Shown here: positions 1-7,076 of the stretch, piece by piece | Numbering within the stretch: position 1 is the first letter of the stretch | Layout of the letters: each line of letters begins with the position of its first letter | NCBI RefSeq assembly: GCF_019104945.1 | Contig: NZ_JAHRWW010000033.1 | Coordinates: forward strand, 1-64,000 | Origin: Thermomonas sp. | Lineage (GTDB): Bacteria; Pseudomonadota; Gammaproteobacteria; Xanthomonadales; Xanthomonadaceae | Length of the DNA: 64,000 nucleotides | Direction: 5' to 3' | Made by a program: the position numbers and the translations under genes | The notes under the pieces: generated by a model | Told to the model about the DNA's origin: nothing | Databases searched by the model: none | What the model saw: only the letters and a program-made list of their open reading frames with translations

Positions 1-213
1 GAGGCCGCTCCTCGCGCAGAAGACCCGCTAGCACTTCAGGCTGCGATAGACGTTTTGCAACACCAAAATAACTGCTTATCCTGCCGCAGCGAATTACGCC
101 GTTTAATTTGGCCGTTGCTCAGCACGCCTCCTGCCAGCGTAACGCGCCGCCCCGCGCCAAGCGCGCAAGGTCTGCGCTATTTAGACGCCCTGCAGCGGGA
201 GAAAACGCCATGA
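1..213 (+). CDS. C-terminal end of an unrecognised protein (5' partial)
   Basis: An open frame runs from the first base of the window to a TGA at 211-213 and encodes the last 70 residues of a protein whose start lies outside. The piece contains a CLSC motif and a basic, proline-rich tail ending in LQREKTP. The TGA overlaps the ATG of the next gene (ATGA at 210-213), the usual mark of translational coupling, which supports this frame. I do not recognise the family. The membrane topology of the next gene suggests a set of membrane-associated proteins, but that is inference. Confidence 0.55.
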   Translation, partial: EAAPRAEDPLALQAAIDVLQHQNNCLSCRSELRRLIWPLLSTPPASVTRRPAPSAQGLRYLDALQREKTP

Positions 214-1796
214 ACCAGCCGCAGCTCCTCACGCTTGGCATTCTCATACTGGCCACAGTCTTCGGCTTGCTGCGCTGCATCTTGCGTCAACGCCGTGCGC
301 CAATGTCGAAGCTTCGATTCGCGTTTTTACTGATCGCGCAGCCTGCACTGGCTGCGTTGCTCTATCTTGGGCTATACCCACCGCCCACGGCCGTTACTGC
401 AGACACACTAACCGTCTTCACCGCAGAAGCGCCTGTTTCAACACCTGCGAAAGGATTACGCATTGCGCTTCCAGAAGCACCGCCAGCCGTACAAGCACAG
501 CGCTTTCCAGACCTTGCCAGCGCACTGCGCCGCTTCCCAAACATAAGCCGGCTGCACATCGTTGGCCAAGGGCTTGAACTCCGCGACCTAGAAGCCGCCA
601 AACACCGTCCTCTAACATTTAGCCCAAGCGCAAAACCGACCGGGCTGATCCAGCTTTCAGCTCCGCGCCAAGTGGCTATTGGCAATCCCTTTCAAGTATC
701 TGGACGCGTACAAGGTATTGCACAGGGGCGTGTTGAACTACTCACGCCCGCCCAGCAACGTGCTGCGGAAACACGGTTGACCGGAAACGGTGCATTCACA
801 CTTAGCGGCGGCGTTAAAACGGCTGGGCTGGCCGTATTCCAGCTGCGCCTATTCGATGCTCATAACACGCTGCGCGAAACCTTTCCCATTACACTTGAAG
901 TTCAAGCACCGCCGCCGCTTCGCATCCTCGTGCTGGCGGGTGCGCCCACGCCAGAGCTTAAATATCTGCGCCGCTGGGCACTGGATGCCGGGGCCACACT
1001 GCACACCCGTATCAGCGCCGGTGACGGCTTAATACTCGGTGATGCGCCCCTCACACTCAACATCGAAACGCTCAACCGGTTTGACGCAGCCCTGCTCGAC
1101 CAACGCAGCCTTGGCACGCTTTCCAGCAATGAGCTACGCAACCTGAAACAAAGCGTAGAAACCGGTTTAGGGCTGCTTATTCGCACCGAATCCCCTCTTA
1201 CAGCAGGCGAGCGCACGCGCCTACGCGCGTTGGGGCTAGCGCAGCCAAGCGGCACTTGGCAGGCGGTTGGACGCGGGCGTATCACCACCGTGCAGGCCAG
1301 CGATACCTACAAGCAGGTGCTGGCTGGAAAATCTTCCCAGCATGCACAGTTTTGGAGCCACGCTTTTACCGCCATCGCCCGCCCAGGCACGCAGCCCGAA
1401 GCGCCCAGTATTCCGGCGTTTATTTGGCCAAACGTCGCAGCCCAACTGTGCGGCCTAGCAACAAATGCAGGCGTCATTGCCCCAAACAACACGCAAGTTC
1501 CGCTTGCAATTGACCCCGCCACTGGCAGCCGCCGCTGCGCCGCGTTCTGGCCCACCCAGCCCGGTTGGCATCAACTAAAATCAGGCCGCACAAGCACCGG
1601 CTTTGCTGTTTTGAATAACGAGACAGGCGTAGCACTGCGCGCCCAACAGCGGCTTGACGCCACCCAAGCACTTGTCAGCGCGTCTTTCCCTGTTCAAGCA
1701 AAGCGGCTCACCCAGCAAAACGGCTCCCCATGGCCTTGGCTAGCGCTGTGGCTGACGCTTGCCAGTGCTGTGTGGTGGCTAGAAAGACGCTCTTAG
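210..1796 (+). CDS. Membrane-anchored protein of unknown function, three predicted membrane segments
   Basis: The ATG at 210 overlaps the stop of the upstream gene and has a GGGAG ribosome site, so I prefer it to the in-frame start at 108. The 528-residue product has hydrophobic segments at about residues 6-21 and 36-56 and again near the C-terminus (about 505-522, ending WWLERRS). Between them lies a roughly 440-residue region, presumably extracytoplasmic. Its middle part (LRILVLAGAPTPELKYLRR) resembles the glutamine-amidotransferase-like fold found in membrane proteins encoded with BatA/von Willebrand-type operons. I see no catalytic Cys-His signature, so an enzymatic role is not claimed. 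The gene converges on fur with a 4-base overlap. Confidence 0.6.
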   Translation: MNQPQLLTLGILILATVFGLLRCILRQRRAPMSKLRFAFLLIAQPALAALLYLGLYPPPTAVTADTLTVFTAEAPVSTPAKGLRIALPEAPPAVQAQRFPDLASALRRFPNISRLHIVGQGLELRDLEAAKHRPLTFSPSAKPTGLIQLSAPRQVAIGNPFQVSGRVQGIAQGRVELLTPAQQRAAETRLTGNGAFTLSGGVKTAGLAVFQLRLFDAHNTLRETFPITLEVQAPPPLRILVLAGAPTPELKYLRRWALDAGATLHTRISAGDGLILGDAPLTLNIETLNRFDAALLDQRSLGTLSSNELRNLKQSVETGLGLLIRTESPLTAGERTRLRALGLAQPSGTWQAVGRGRITTVQASDTYKQVLAGKSSQHAQFWSHAFTAIARPGTQPEAPSIPAFIWPNVAAQLCGLATNAGVIAPNNTQVPLAIDPATGSRRCAAFWPTQPGWHQLKSGRTSTGFAVLNNETGVALRAQQRLDATQALVSASFPVQAKRLTQQNGSPWPWLALWLTLASAVWWLERRS

Positions 1797-2191
1797 CGCT
1801 TTTTACGCACGTACAGCACTAGCGCATGGTCGTGAATCTCATAACCATGCTCTGCGGCAATTTTGTGCTGCAGCACTTCAATTTCATCGCTATGAAACTC
1901 AATTACCTTGCCGGTTTCCACGTCCACCATATGGTCGTGGTGTTCACCGCGATCTAGCTCGTAAATGGCCGTACCGCCTTCAAAATTATGCTTTAGCACC
2001 AGCCCGGCCGACTCAAACTGGGTGAGCACGCGGTAAATGGTGGCCAGCCCAATTTCTTCGCCTTCAGCCAAAAGTTGGCGATAAATGTCTTCTGCGCTCA
2101 TATGGCGCGGGCGCGCGTGTTCTAACAGCTCCAAGATACGCAGCCGAGGATGGGTGACTTTCAAACCGGCTTTGCGTAAATCCTGCGACAT
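1793..2191 (-). CDS. fur: Ferric uptake regulator Fur (cysteine-free form)
   Basis: The 132-residue product is a full-length Fur repressor. It has an N-terminal winged helix (residues about 1-80, with IGLATIYRVLTQFESAGLV as the recognition region) and a C-terminal metal-binding dimer domain with HHDH at 84-87 and GKVIEF after it. Fur represses iron-uptake genes when loaded with Fe(II). The two cysteines that follow HHDH in E. coli Fur and hold structural zinc are absent, and the protein has no cysteine at all. Fur proteins without this zinc site are known in gammaproteobacteria, including xanthomonads. The gene diverges from bamE across 70 bases, a common arrangement (fur beside omlA/bamE). 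Confidence 0.96.
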   Translation of the reverse strand: MSQDLRKAGLKVTHPRLRILELLEHARPRHMSAEDIYRQLLAEGEEIGLATIYRVLTQFESAGLVLKHNFEGGTAIYELDRGEHHDHMVDVETGKVIEFHSDEIEVLQHKIAAEHGYEIHDHALVLYVRKKR

Positions 2192-2261
2192 CGGGAGTGC
2201 TCCTAGTAACCGACATGAGAGTGTATCATCGACGTTTCCGTCACTGCTTCACTACTTGCCC

Positions 2262-2651
2262 ATGCGAAAACTGCTTCCCCTCGTTCTTGCAACCCTTTTG
2301 GTGAGCGGCTGCGGCCTGCTGTACAAACAGCCGGTCTTTCAAGGCAACCTCCTTGAAAAAACGTCGGTAGATCAACTGCAGCCCGGCATGGACCGGCAGC
2401 AAGTGATGATGCTCTTGGGCACCCCGTCCATTCGCGATCCCTTCCATCAAAACCGCTGGGACTACGTGGCCAGCCAGCGCATTGGCCGCCGCAGCAAAAC
2501 CGATATTAAAACCCTCACCGTCTTTTTTGAAAACGGCCAGCTAAAAACGTGGGAAGGCGAATACTTCCCAGAACAAGACTCCGAACTCGCCAAAAATGCC
2601 ATTCGCTACTTTGGCCCGAACCTCGCCAAAGATAAAAAGAAGCGCCGCTAA
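2262..2651 (+). CDS. bamE: Outer membrane assembly lipoprotein BamE (OmlA/SmpA)
   Basis: The start is set by the signal sequence MRKLLPLVLATLLVSGC, whose lipobox LVSGC places the lipidated cysteine at residue 17. The mature part carries the BamE core, including a turn after LQPGMDRQQVMMLLGTP and the WDYV strand, and ends in a lysine/arginine-rich tail (KDKKKRR). BamE is a small accessory lipoprotein of the BAM complex, which inserts beta-barrel proteins into the outer membrane. At 129 residues it has a typical length. It lies divergent to fur. Confidence 0.95.
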   Translation: MRKLLPLVLATLLVSGCGLLYKQPVFQGNLLEKTSVDQLQPGMDRQQVMMLLGTPSIRDPFHQNRWDYVASQRIGRRSKTDIKTLTVFFENGQLKTWEGEYFPEQDSELAKNAIRYFGPNLAKDKKKRR

Positions 2652-2655
2652 GCCC

Positions 2656-2919
2656 TTAGCCGCGGCGGAAGCCTTCTGCCCGCTTTCTGCGCGCCTGCTT
2701 TGGGTCTAACCGAAGTGGGCGCAGCAGCTCAATACGATCCCCTTCGTGCAGCACCGTCTGCGGCGTTGCGCTGATCGAATACACTGAAAGCGCCACAAAT
2801 TCCGCATCCAGCGCCCAGCCCGCCGCCTGCATGGCTGCATCCACCGTTGCGAAGGCCGGAACCTCTACAAACACCTGCTCGCAGCGATGCGGCCAAGCCC
2901 GCACCAGCTCAACCCGCAT
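2656..2919 (-). CDS. rnfH: RnfH family ubiquitin-like protein
   Basis: I start at the ATG at 2919 (MRVELVRAWP), which gives 87 residues as in the RnfH/YfjF family. A longer frame starts 36 bases upstream, inside ratA. The sequence has the ubiquitin-like pattern of the family: VEVPAFATVDAAMQAAG, a short EFVALSVYS strand, then LHEGDRIELLRPLRLDPKQARRKRA. The function is not firmly known. The gene overlaps the end of ratA by 11 bases, and the ratA-rnfH pair beside smpB is highly conserved in gammaproteobacteria. Confidence 0.9.
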   Translation of the reverse strand: MRVELVRAWPHRCEQVFVEVPAFATVDAAMQAAGWALDAEFVALSVYSISATPQTVLHEGDRIELLRPLRLDPKQARRKRAEGFRRG

Positions 2920-3349
2920 GGCTGGCCTCCTGCTCCGCTTCGCGCACAAAATCATTCACCATACGGTCGGCAAGGCTTTGCATGCCCAAGGCCAGCGCCG
3001 GAGAAAGCAACCTGCTTTGCGGCTCAAAATCCAACTGCAGCACCACTTTGCACGCAGTTTCAGCCAGCGCGTGGAACTCCCAACGCCCCACTAACCGCTG
3101 AAACGGCCCGTCGTGCAGCACCATATCAATTTGATGCGGCGGGCTAAGCGTATTTTCGGTGGTAAACCATGTATGGAAACCAGAAATTCCAAGGTCGAGG
3201 CGCGCCAGAACGCGCAGTTCGTCCGATTCCAGTACCTGCGCCTGTCTGCACCAATTGAAACGGCGCGGATACGCCGCCACATCATTTACCAATGCAAACA
3301 TGCAGGAAGCCGAATGTTCAACCAAAGCACTGCGCGTAATTACGGGCAT
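2909..3349 (-). CDS. ratA: RatA-type START-like ribosome association toxin / coenzyme Q-binding protein
   Basis: The product from the ATG at 3349 (MPVITRSALVEHSA) is 146 residues and matches the START-like/polyketide cyclase fold of RatA and Coq10. Visible signatures are MFALVNDVAAYPRRFNWC near the N-terminus, the central FHTWFTTENTL strand, and a C-terminal helix containing LADRMVNDFVREAE. In E. coli RatA binds the 50S subunit and blocks subunit association. Family members are also proposed to bind quinone or lipid, so the role here is uncertain. It diverges from smpB and is co-directional with rnfH. Confidence 0.93.
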   Translation of the reverse strand: MPVITRSALVEHSASCMFALVNDVAAYPRRFNWCRQAQVLESDELRVLARLDLGISGFHTWFTTENTLSPPHQIDMVLHDGPFQRLVGRWEFHALAETACKVVLQLDFEPQSRLLSPALALGMQSLADRMVNDFVREAEQEASHAG

Positions 3350-3408
3350 GAAACCATCCAAACAGGGCAAACTCACCGAAACGCGATCAGATCGGCGAAA
3401 ATAGCCCC

Positions 3409-3900
3409 ATGAGCAAAAAGAAAGACAAGGATAAAGCAAACAGCGGCACGATCGCGCTCAACAAGCGCGCGCGTCACGACTATAGCTTTGAAGAAAAATT
3501 TGAAGCCGGGCTTGCACTGCAAGGTTGGGAGCTTAAATCCATCCGTGCCGGGCGCGCCAATATTGGCGACGCCTATGCCGTGCCGCTGCAGGGTGAAATG
3601 TTCCTGATCGGCTCGCAGATCACCCCGCTGATCCAAGCCTCCACCCACGTTGTCGCCAACGACCGCCGCACCCGCAAGTTGTTGCTGCACCGGCGCGAGA
3701 TCGACACCCTTATTGGCCGCATCCAGCGCGACGGCTACACCGTTATCCCCACCGCGCTGTACTGGAAAGGCAACAAGGTGAAACTGGAACTGGCGCTGGC
3801 ACGCGGCAAAAAGCTGCATGACAAGCGCGAAGCCGATAAACAGCGCGACTGGAACCGCGAAAAACAGCGCGTAATGCGCCGCCACAACAAAGACGCATAA
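3409..3900 (+). CDS. smpB: SsrA-binding protein SmpB
   Basis: A complete 163-residue SmpB, the RNA-binding partner of tmRNA in rescue of stalled ribosomes. It shows the conserved beta-barrel core, with [36 protein letters not shown] and [12 protein letters not shown]. The basic C-terminal tail ([16 protein letters not shown]) is the part that inserts into the decoding centre in the family. Divergence from ratA is the typical gammaproteobacterial arrangement. I looked for ssrA just downstream, but aguB follows after 7 bases. Confidence 0.97.
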   Translation: MSKKKDKDKANSGTIALNKRARHDYSFEEKFEAGLALQGWELKSIRAGRANIGDAYAVPLQGEMFLIGSQITPLIQASTHVVANDRRTRKLLLHRREIDTLIGRIQRDGYTVIPTALYWKGNKVKLELALARGKKLHDKREADKQRDWNREKQRVMRRHNKDA

Positions 3901-3907
3901 TCAGCCT

Positions 3908-4792
3908 ATGGAATACAAAACCCTCCCTGTTGCGCTGGTGCAAGAGCGCCACCACGGCAGCGCCGAAGCTAATTTGGCGGTAATCGAAACCCGCGTGGCC
4001 GAAGCCGCCAAGGCAGGGGCCAAACTTGTGCTGCTGCAAGAACTGCACAACGGCGCCTATTTTTGCCAGCACGAATCGGTGGGCGAATTTGACCAAGCCG
4101 AACCCATCCCCGGCCCCAGCACCGAGCGTTTGAGCCAGCTCGCCAAACAGCATGGCGTGGTGCTGGTTAGCTCGCTGTTCGAAAAACGCGCCACTGGCCT
4201 GTATCACAACACAGCCGTAGTCTTCGATGCCGACGGCAGCACTGCGGGCAAATACCGCAAGATGCACATCCCAGACGATCCTGGTTTTTACGAAAAATTC
4301 TATTTCACCCCAGGCGATCTTGGCTTTACCCCCATCGACACCAGCGTTGGCCGCCTTGGCGTACTGGTGTGCTGGGACCAGTGGTATCCCGAAGCCGCGC
4401 GCCTCATGGCGCTGGCCGGTGCCGACCTATTGCTCTACCCCACCGCCATCGGCTGGGACCCAGACGATGCGCAAGACGAAAAAAACCGCCAACGCGATGC
4501 CTGGGTGCTTAGCCACCGTGGCCACGCCGTAGCCAACGGCCTGCCGGTGCTTTCCTGTAACCGCGTTGGCCACGAAGCCTCGCCACTGGGCGCTTCCGGC
4601 ATCGACTTCTGGGGCAACTCTATTGTGCTTGGCCCACAGGGTGAAATCATCGCCGAAGCAAACACAAAAGAAACACTCTTGCTTGCTGATGTGGACATGC
4701 AGCGCAGCGAACACGTGCGCCGTATCTGGCCGTTCCTGCGCGATCGTCGCATCGACGCCTACGCCGATATCACCAAACGCTACCGCGACTAA
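3908..4792 (+). CDS. aguB: N-carbamoylputrescine amidase
   Basis: The 294-residue product belongs to the nitrilase superfamily. The catalytic triad can be read as E45 (LLQELHNGAYF), K118 (KYRKMHIPDD) and C155 (VLVCWDQWYPEAARL). The PDDPGFYEKFYFTPGD stretch and the overall length are characteristic of AguB, which converts N-carbamoylputrescine to putrescine, CO2 and ammonia. This is the last step of the agmatine route to putrescine. The partner agmatine deiminase (aguA) is in this window but about 55 kb away. Confidence 0.93.
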   Translation: MEYKTLPVALVQERHHGSAEANLAVIETRVAEAAKAGAKLVLLQELHNGAYFCQHESVGEFDQAEPIPGPSTERLSQLAKQHGVVLVSSLFEKRATGLYHNTAVVFDADGSTAGKYRKMHIPDDPGFYEKFYFTPGDLGFTPIDTSVGRLGVLVCWDQWYPEAARLMALAGADLLLYPTAIGWDPDDAQDEKNRQRDAWVLSHRGHAVANGLPVLSCNRVGHEASPLGASGIDFWGNSIVLGPQGEIIAEANTKETLLLADVDMQRSEHVRRIWPFLRDRRIDAYADITKRYRD

Positions 4793-4797
4793 TTTGA

Positions 4798-5997
4798 ATG
4801 ACCCTTGAAGAAACCTCCATCGCCGAGCAACCCACCATCGAAGTGCAACGCGACGGCGTTCACTACACCTTACTGGGCACCGCACACGTCTCCAAAGCCA
4901 GCGTGGACGCTGTTCTGCAGGCGATTGATAGCGGCAATTTTGATGCCGTTGCGGTAGAGCTAGACGAACAGCGCCACAAAGCCCTCACCCAGCCGGATTC
5001 ACTGGCTCAGTTGGACTTGGTAAAGGTCATTCGAGAAAAGAAAATTGCCCCGTTTGCCGCCAGCCTCGCACTGGCCGCCTATCAGCGCCGCCTTGCCGAA
5101 CAAATGGGGGTTGAGCCGGGCGCCGAACTTAAAACCGCCGCACTAGAAGCCAGCGCGCGCGGCCTGTCTATGCAGCTAATCGACCGCGACGTGGGCATCA
5201 CCTTTCGCCGCATCATGCAGGGCCTAGGCTGGTGGGACCGCATGCAACTTATCAGCAGCGTTGGCGCGGGCCTGTTTACCAGCGAAGAGGTATCTGAAGA
5301 AGATATTGAACGCCTGAAAGAAGGCGACATGCTGGAATCAAGCTTTGGTGAATTTGCCCAGCAAACGCCAACCCTTTATGCCACCTTGATCGACGAACGC
5401 GACCAATACATGGCCGCCAAACTGCGCCAGCGCAGCGACGGCGCCAAACGCGTGCTGGCCGTAGTAGGCGCTGGCCACCTCAAAGGCATGGCGAAATACC
5501 TTGCCGAAGACACCCGCGTACCTGAAACCCTTACCGCCGAACTTGCCGCAGTAAAAAAGAAGCGCAACATCCCGTGGATCACCCTCACCCTAATGCTACT
5601 GATTTTTGGCGGCATCACTTGGGGCTACCTACACGGCGGCGTCAACCTAGGCCGCGACCTGCTTTTGCAGTGGGTCATCTGGACCACCGGCTGCACCGCA
5701 CTGGGCGCGCTTATCGCCGGGGCCAACCCATTTGCGCTCATCGCCGGAACCATTGCCGCCCCCTTCAAACCCTTCCGCCCCGGCCTACCTTCCGGCATGT
5801 TCAGCGCCTTGGTTGATGTGCGCCTGCGCAAACCCGCCTACCCCGATTTCCTCGCCCTGCGCGACGACGCACAAACCCTGCGCGGCTGGTACAAAAACCG
5901 CGTCACCCGCGTCGTCCTTGTATTCATGCTCACCAACCTTGGCACCATCGCTGGCGAATGGATGGCAGGCGCACGGATTTTAGGGAAGCTGGTCTAA
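4798..5997 (+). CDS. TraB/PrgY-family membrane protein
   Basis: The 399-residue product starts 5 bases after aguB. Its N-terminal half is a TraB/GumN-like domain with the GTAHVS motif, an AVELDEQR stretch and a conserved VGAGHLKGM near residue 222. The C-terminal part carries hydrophobic segments at roughly residues 258-276, 290-325 and 370-390, so it is an inner-membrane protein. Family members include the enterococcal pheromone-shutdown protein TraB/PrgY and uncharacterised bacterial and archaeal proteins, and the biochemical activity is not established. The tight spacing suggests co-transcription with aguB. Confidence 0.85.
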   Translation: MTLEETSIAEQPTIEVQRDGVHYTLLGTAHVSKASVDAVLQAIDSGNFDAVAVELDEQRHKALTQPDSLAQLDLVKVIREKKIAPFAASLALAAYQRRLAEQMGVEPGAELKTAALEASARGLSMQLIDRDVGITFRRIMQGLGWWDRMQLISSVGAGLFTSEEVSEEDIERLKEGDMLESSFGEFAQQTPTLYATLIDERDQYMAAKLRQRSDGAKRVLAVVGAGHLKGMAKYLAEDTRVPETLTAELAAVKKKRNIPWITLTLMLLIFGGITWGYLHGGVNLGRDLLLQWVIWTTGCTALGALIAGANPFALIAGTIAAPFKPFRPGLPSGMFSALVDVRLRKPAYPDFLALRDDAQTLRGWYKNRVTRVVLVFMLTNLGTIAGEWMAGARILGKLV

Positions 5998-6039
5998 CGT
6001 TTGACGGAAGAGCCCAGATACGAATTGTTAGGTGCTGCC

Positions 6040-6318
6040 TTAGCGACTCTCAAAGTGGTGCCAGATGCGCAGAATAACCAATGCGCTGTCATGCACTGTA
6101 TAGCGGACAACATACCTACCAAAGGTGAAGTCACGCACTGTATCCGGTTGTGGCGCTTCAGCGACACTCCGCCCCATCGCAGGAAACTGGCAAAGGTGAT
6201 CAATACGCGACACTAGATCCGCGGCGATGCGTGCTGCAGCGAATGGGTCGTGAGTTGCGATGAAAGCGCGAAGGCGTACAAGGTCAGCGACAGCCTCTTG
6301 AGAATAGATGAGCCTCAC
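6040..6318 (-). CDS. ParE/RelE-family toxin
   Basis: The 92-residue product has the ParE/RelE fold pattern: MRLIYSQEAVADLVRLRAFI at the start, a middle region with FPAMGRSV, and a C-terminal strand set DFTFGRYVVRYTVHDSALVILRIWHHFE that matches family members acting on gyrase or ribosome-bound mRNA. The start overlaps the antitoxin stop by 4 bases (6315-6318), the normal layout of such modules. Assignment between ParE and RelE activity cannot be made from sequence alone. The pair sits between the TraB gene and the flagellar locus, typical accessory content. Confidence 0.88.
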   Translation of the reverse strand: MRLIYSQEAVADLVRLRAFIATHDPFAAARIAADLVSRIDHLCQFPAMGRSVAEAPQPDTVRDFTFGRYVVRYTVHDSALVILRIWHHFESR

Positions 6319-6587
6319 TCACCCACCTTGGGAGGCAGCAGCTCATTGGGGCTACCCCAAGATTCCAGCCACGCATGGACGGCTTGGCTAGAGACAACCT
6401 TGCCTTGGGCGACGGATTCCATGGCAGCCAGCGTCTCGCTCCAGCGCAACTGCTCCTGCTCCTGACGCGCGACGAATTCTCGAATGGCTTGGTTGACCAG
6501 CCAATTCTTGCTGCGATGGAGCTTGTCTGCCATGGCCTCAAGGCCACTTTCAACTTCGGGCTGCAAGCGAACAGTCGTTACGCTCAT
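6315..6587 (-). CDS. Ribbon-helix-helix antitoxin of the ParE-type module
   Basis: I place the start at the ATG at 6587 because GGAGG lies seven bases upstream. The 90-residue product begins MSVTTVRLQPEVESGLEAMA, a ribbon-helix-helix (CopG/ParD-like) DNA-binding segment, with KNWLVNQAIREFVARQ as the second helix. The C-terminal half should bind and neutralise the toxin encoded immediately downstream with a 4-base overlap. Such antitoxins repress their own promoter, and a near-perfect palindrome lies 21 bases upstream of this start. Confidence 0.88.
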   Translation of the reverse strand: MSVTTVRLQPEVESGLEAMADKLHRSKNWLVNQAIREFVARQEQEQLRWSETLAAMESVAQGKVVSSQAVHAWLESWGSPNELLPPKVGE

Positions 6588-6608
6588 AGACGCACCTCCG
6601 GAACGATC

Positions 6609-6635
6609 TGAATGCACTGTATTACATTGCATTCA
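6609..6635. promoter_or_regulatory. 27-bp near-perfect palindrome, probable antitoxin operator
   Basis: Arms TGAATGCA (6609-6616) and TGCATTCA (6628-6635) are exact inverted copies. They enclose a second, concentric inverted repeat TGTA-T-TACA (6618-6626) with the same centre at 6622. Only one base pair of the whole element (6617/6627) fails to match. It lies 21 bases upstream of the antitoxin ATG, where ribbon-helix-helix antitoxins bind to autoregulate. Confidence 0.75.
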
Positions 6636-6777
6636 AGTACACAAGAAAGGAACGAAGGAGATGACCGGCTCATTATGGCCGCTCTAGAAGAAGTTGCGCG
6701 TGCGCAAAATCAGCAGAAGGGTGTGGCACATCACCGCCAGTCTTCGGCGGCTTAGCTCTGCCATATAGGAACCTCAC

Positions 6778-7068
6778 TTACGCAGCCGTCGGCGTCAACT
6801 GCATGCCCAGCGCGTGCATGACCTTCAGAACGGTAGCAAAGCTGGGATTGCCTTCTGCCGACAACGCACGGTAAAGCGATTCCCGCGACAGCCCTGTTTC
6901 ACGTGCCAATTGCATCATGCCGCGTGCGCGCACTACCTCGCCAATGGCTTGAGCGATGTAGCTCACATCATCACCGCCGTCCTCGAACACAGCCTCCAGA
7001 AACAGGCGGCAATCTTCGTCGGTTTGTAGGTGCGCTTGCACATCGAATTGTGTGGTCTTAGTGGTCAT
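6778..7068 (-). CDS. HigA-like addiction-module antidote protein, no toxin partner seen
   Basis: The ATG at 7068 gives 96 residues (MTTKTTQFDVQAHL). The sequence fits the family of addiction-module antidotes paired with HigB/Gp49-like toxins: an N-terminal dimer region, then a helix-turn-helix with GMMQLARETGLSRESLYRALS and the C-terminal NPSFATVLKVMHALGMQL. In this family the toxin gene usually precedes the antitoxin. Here the preceding gene, ending 8 bases away, is the giant TPR/methyltransferase gene. The 190 bases between this gene and the ribbon-helix-helix antitoxin hold no recognisable toxin. It is therefore an orphan antitoxin, or a regulator derived from one. Confidence 0.82.
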   Translation of the reverse strand: MTTKTTQFDVQAHLQTDEDCRLFLEAVFEDGGDDVSYIAQAIGEVVRARGMMQLARETGLSRESLYRALSAEGNPSFATVLKVMHALGMQLTPTAA

Positions 7069-7076
7069 GAATCCCT

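Noticed and set aside
108-209. In-frame extension of the first complete gene to an ATG at 108.
   Set aside because: This stretch overlaps the upstream partial gene in another frame, and the ATG at 210 has a ribosome site and the typical ATGA overlap.
3901-3907. tmRNA gene ssrA next to smpB.
   Set aside because: Only 7 bases separate smpB from aguB, and no tmRNA-like sequence was seen nearby.
6640-6777. Remnant of a HigB-type toxin next to the orphan antitoxin.
   Set aside because: The longest sensible frame here is about 26 codons and shows no toxin signature.
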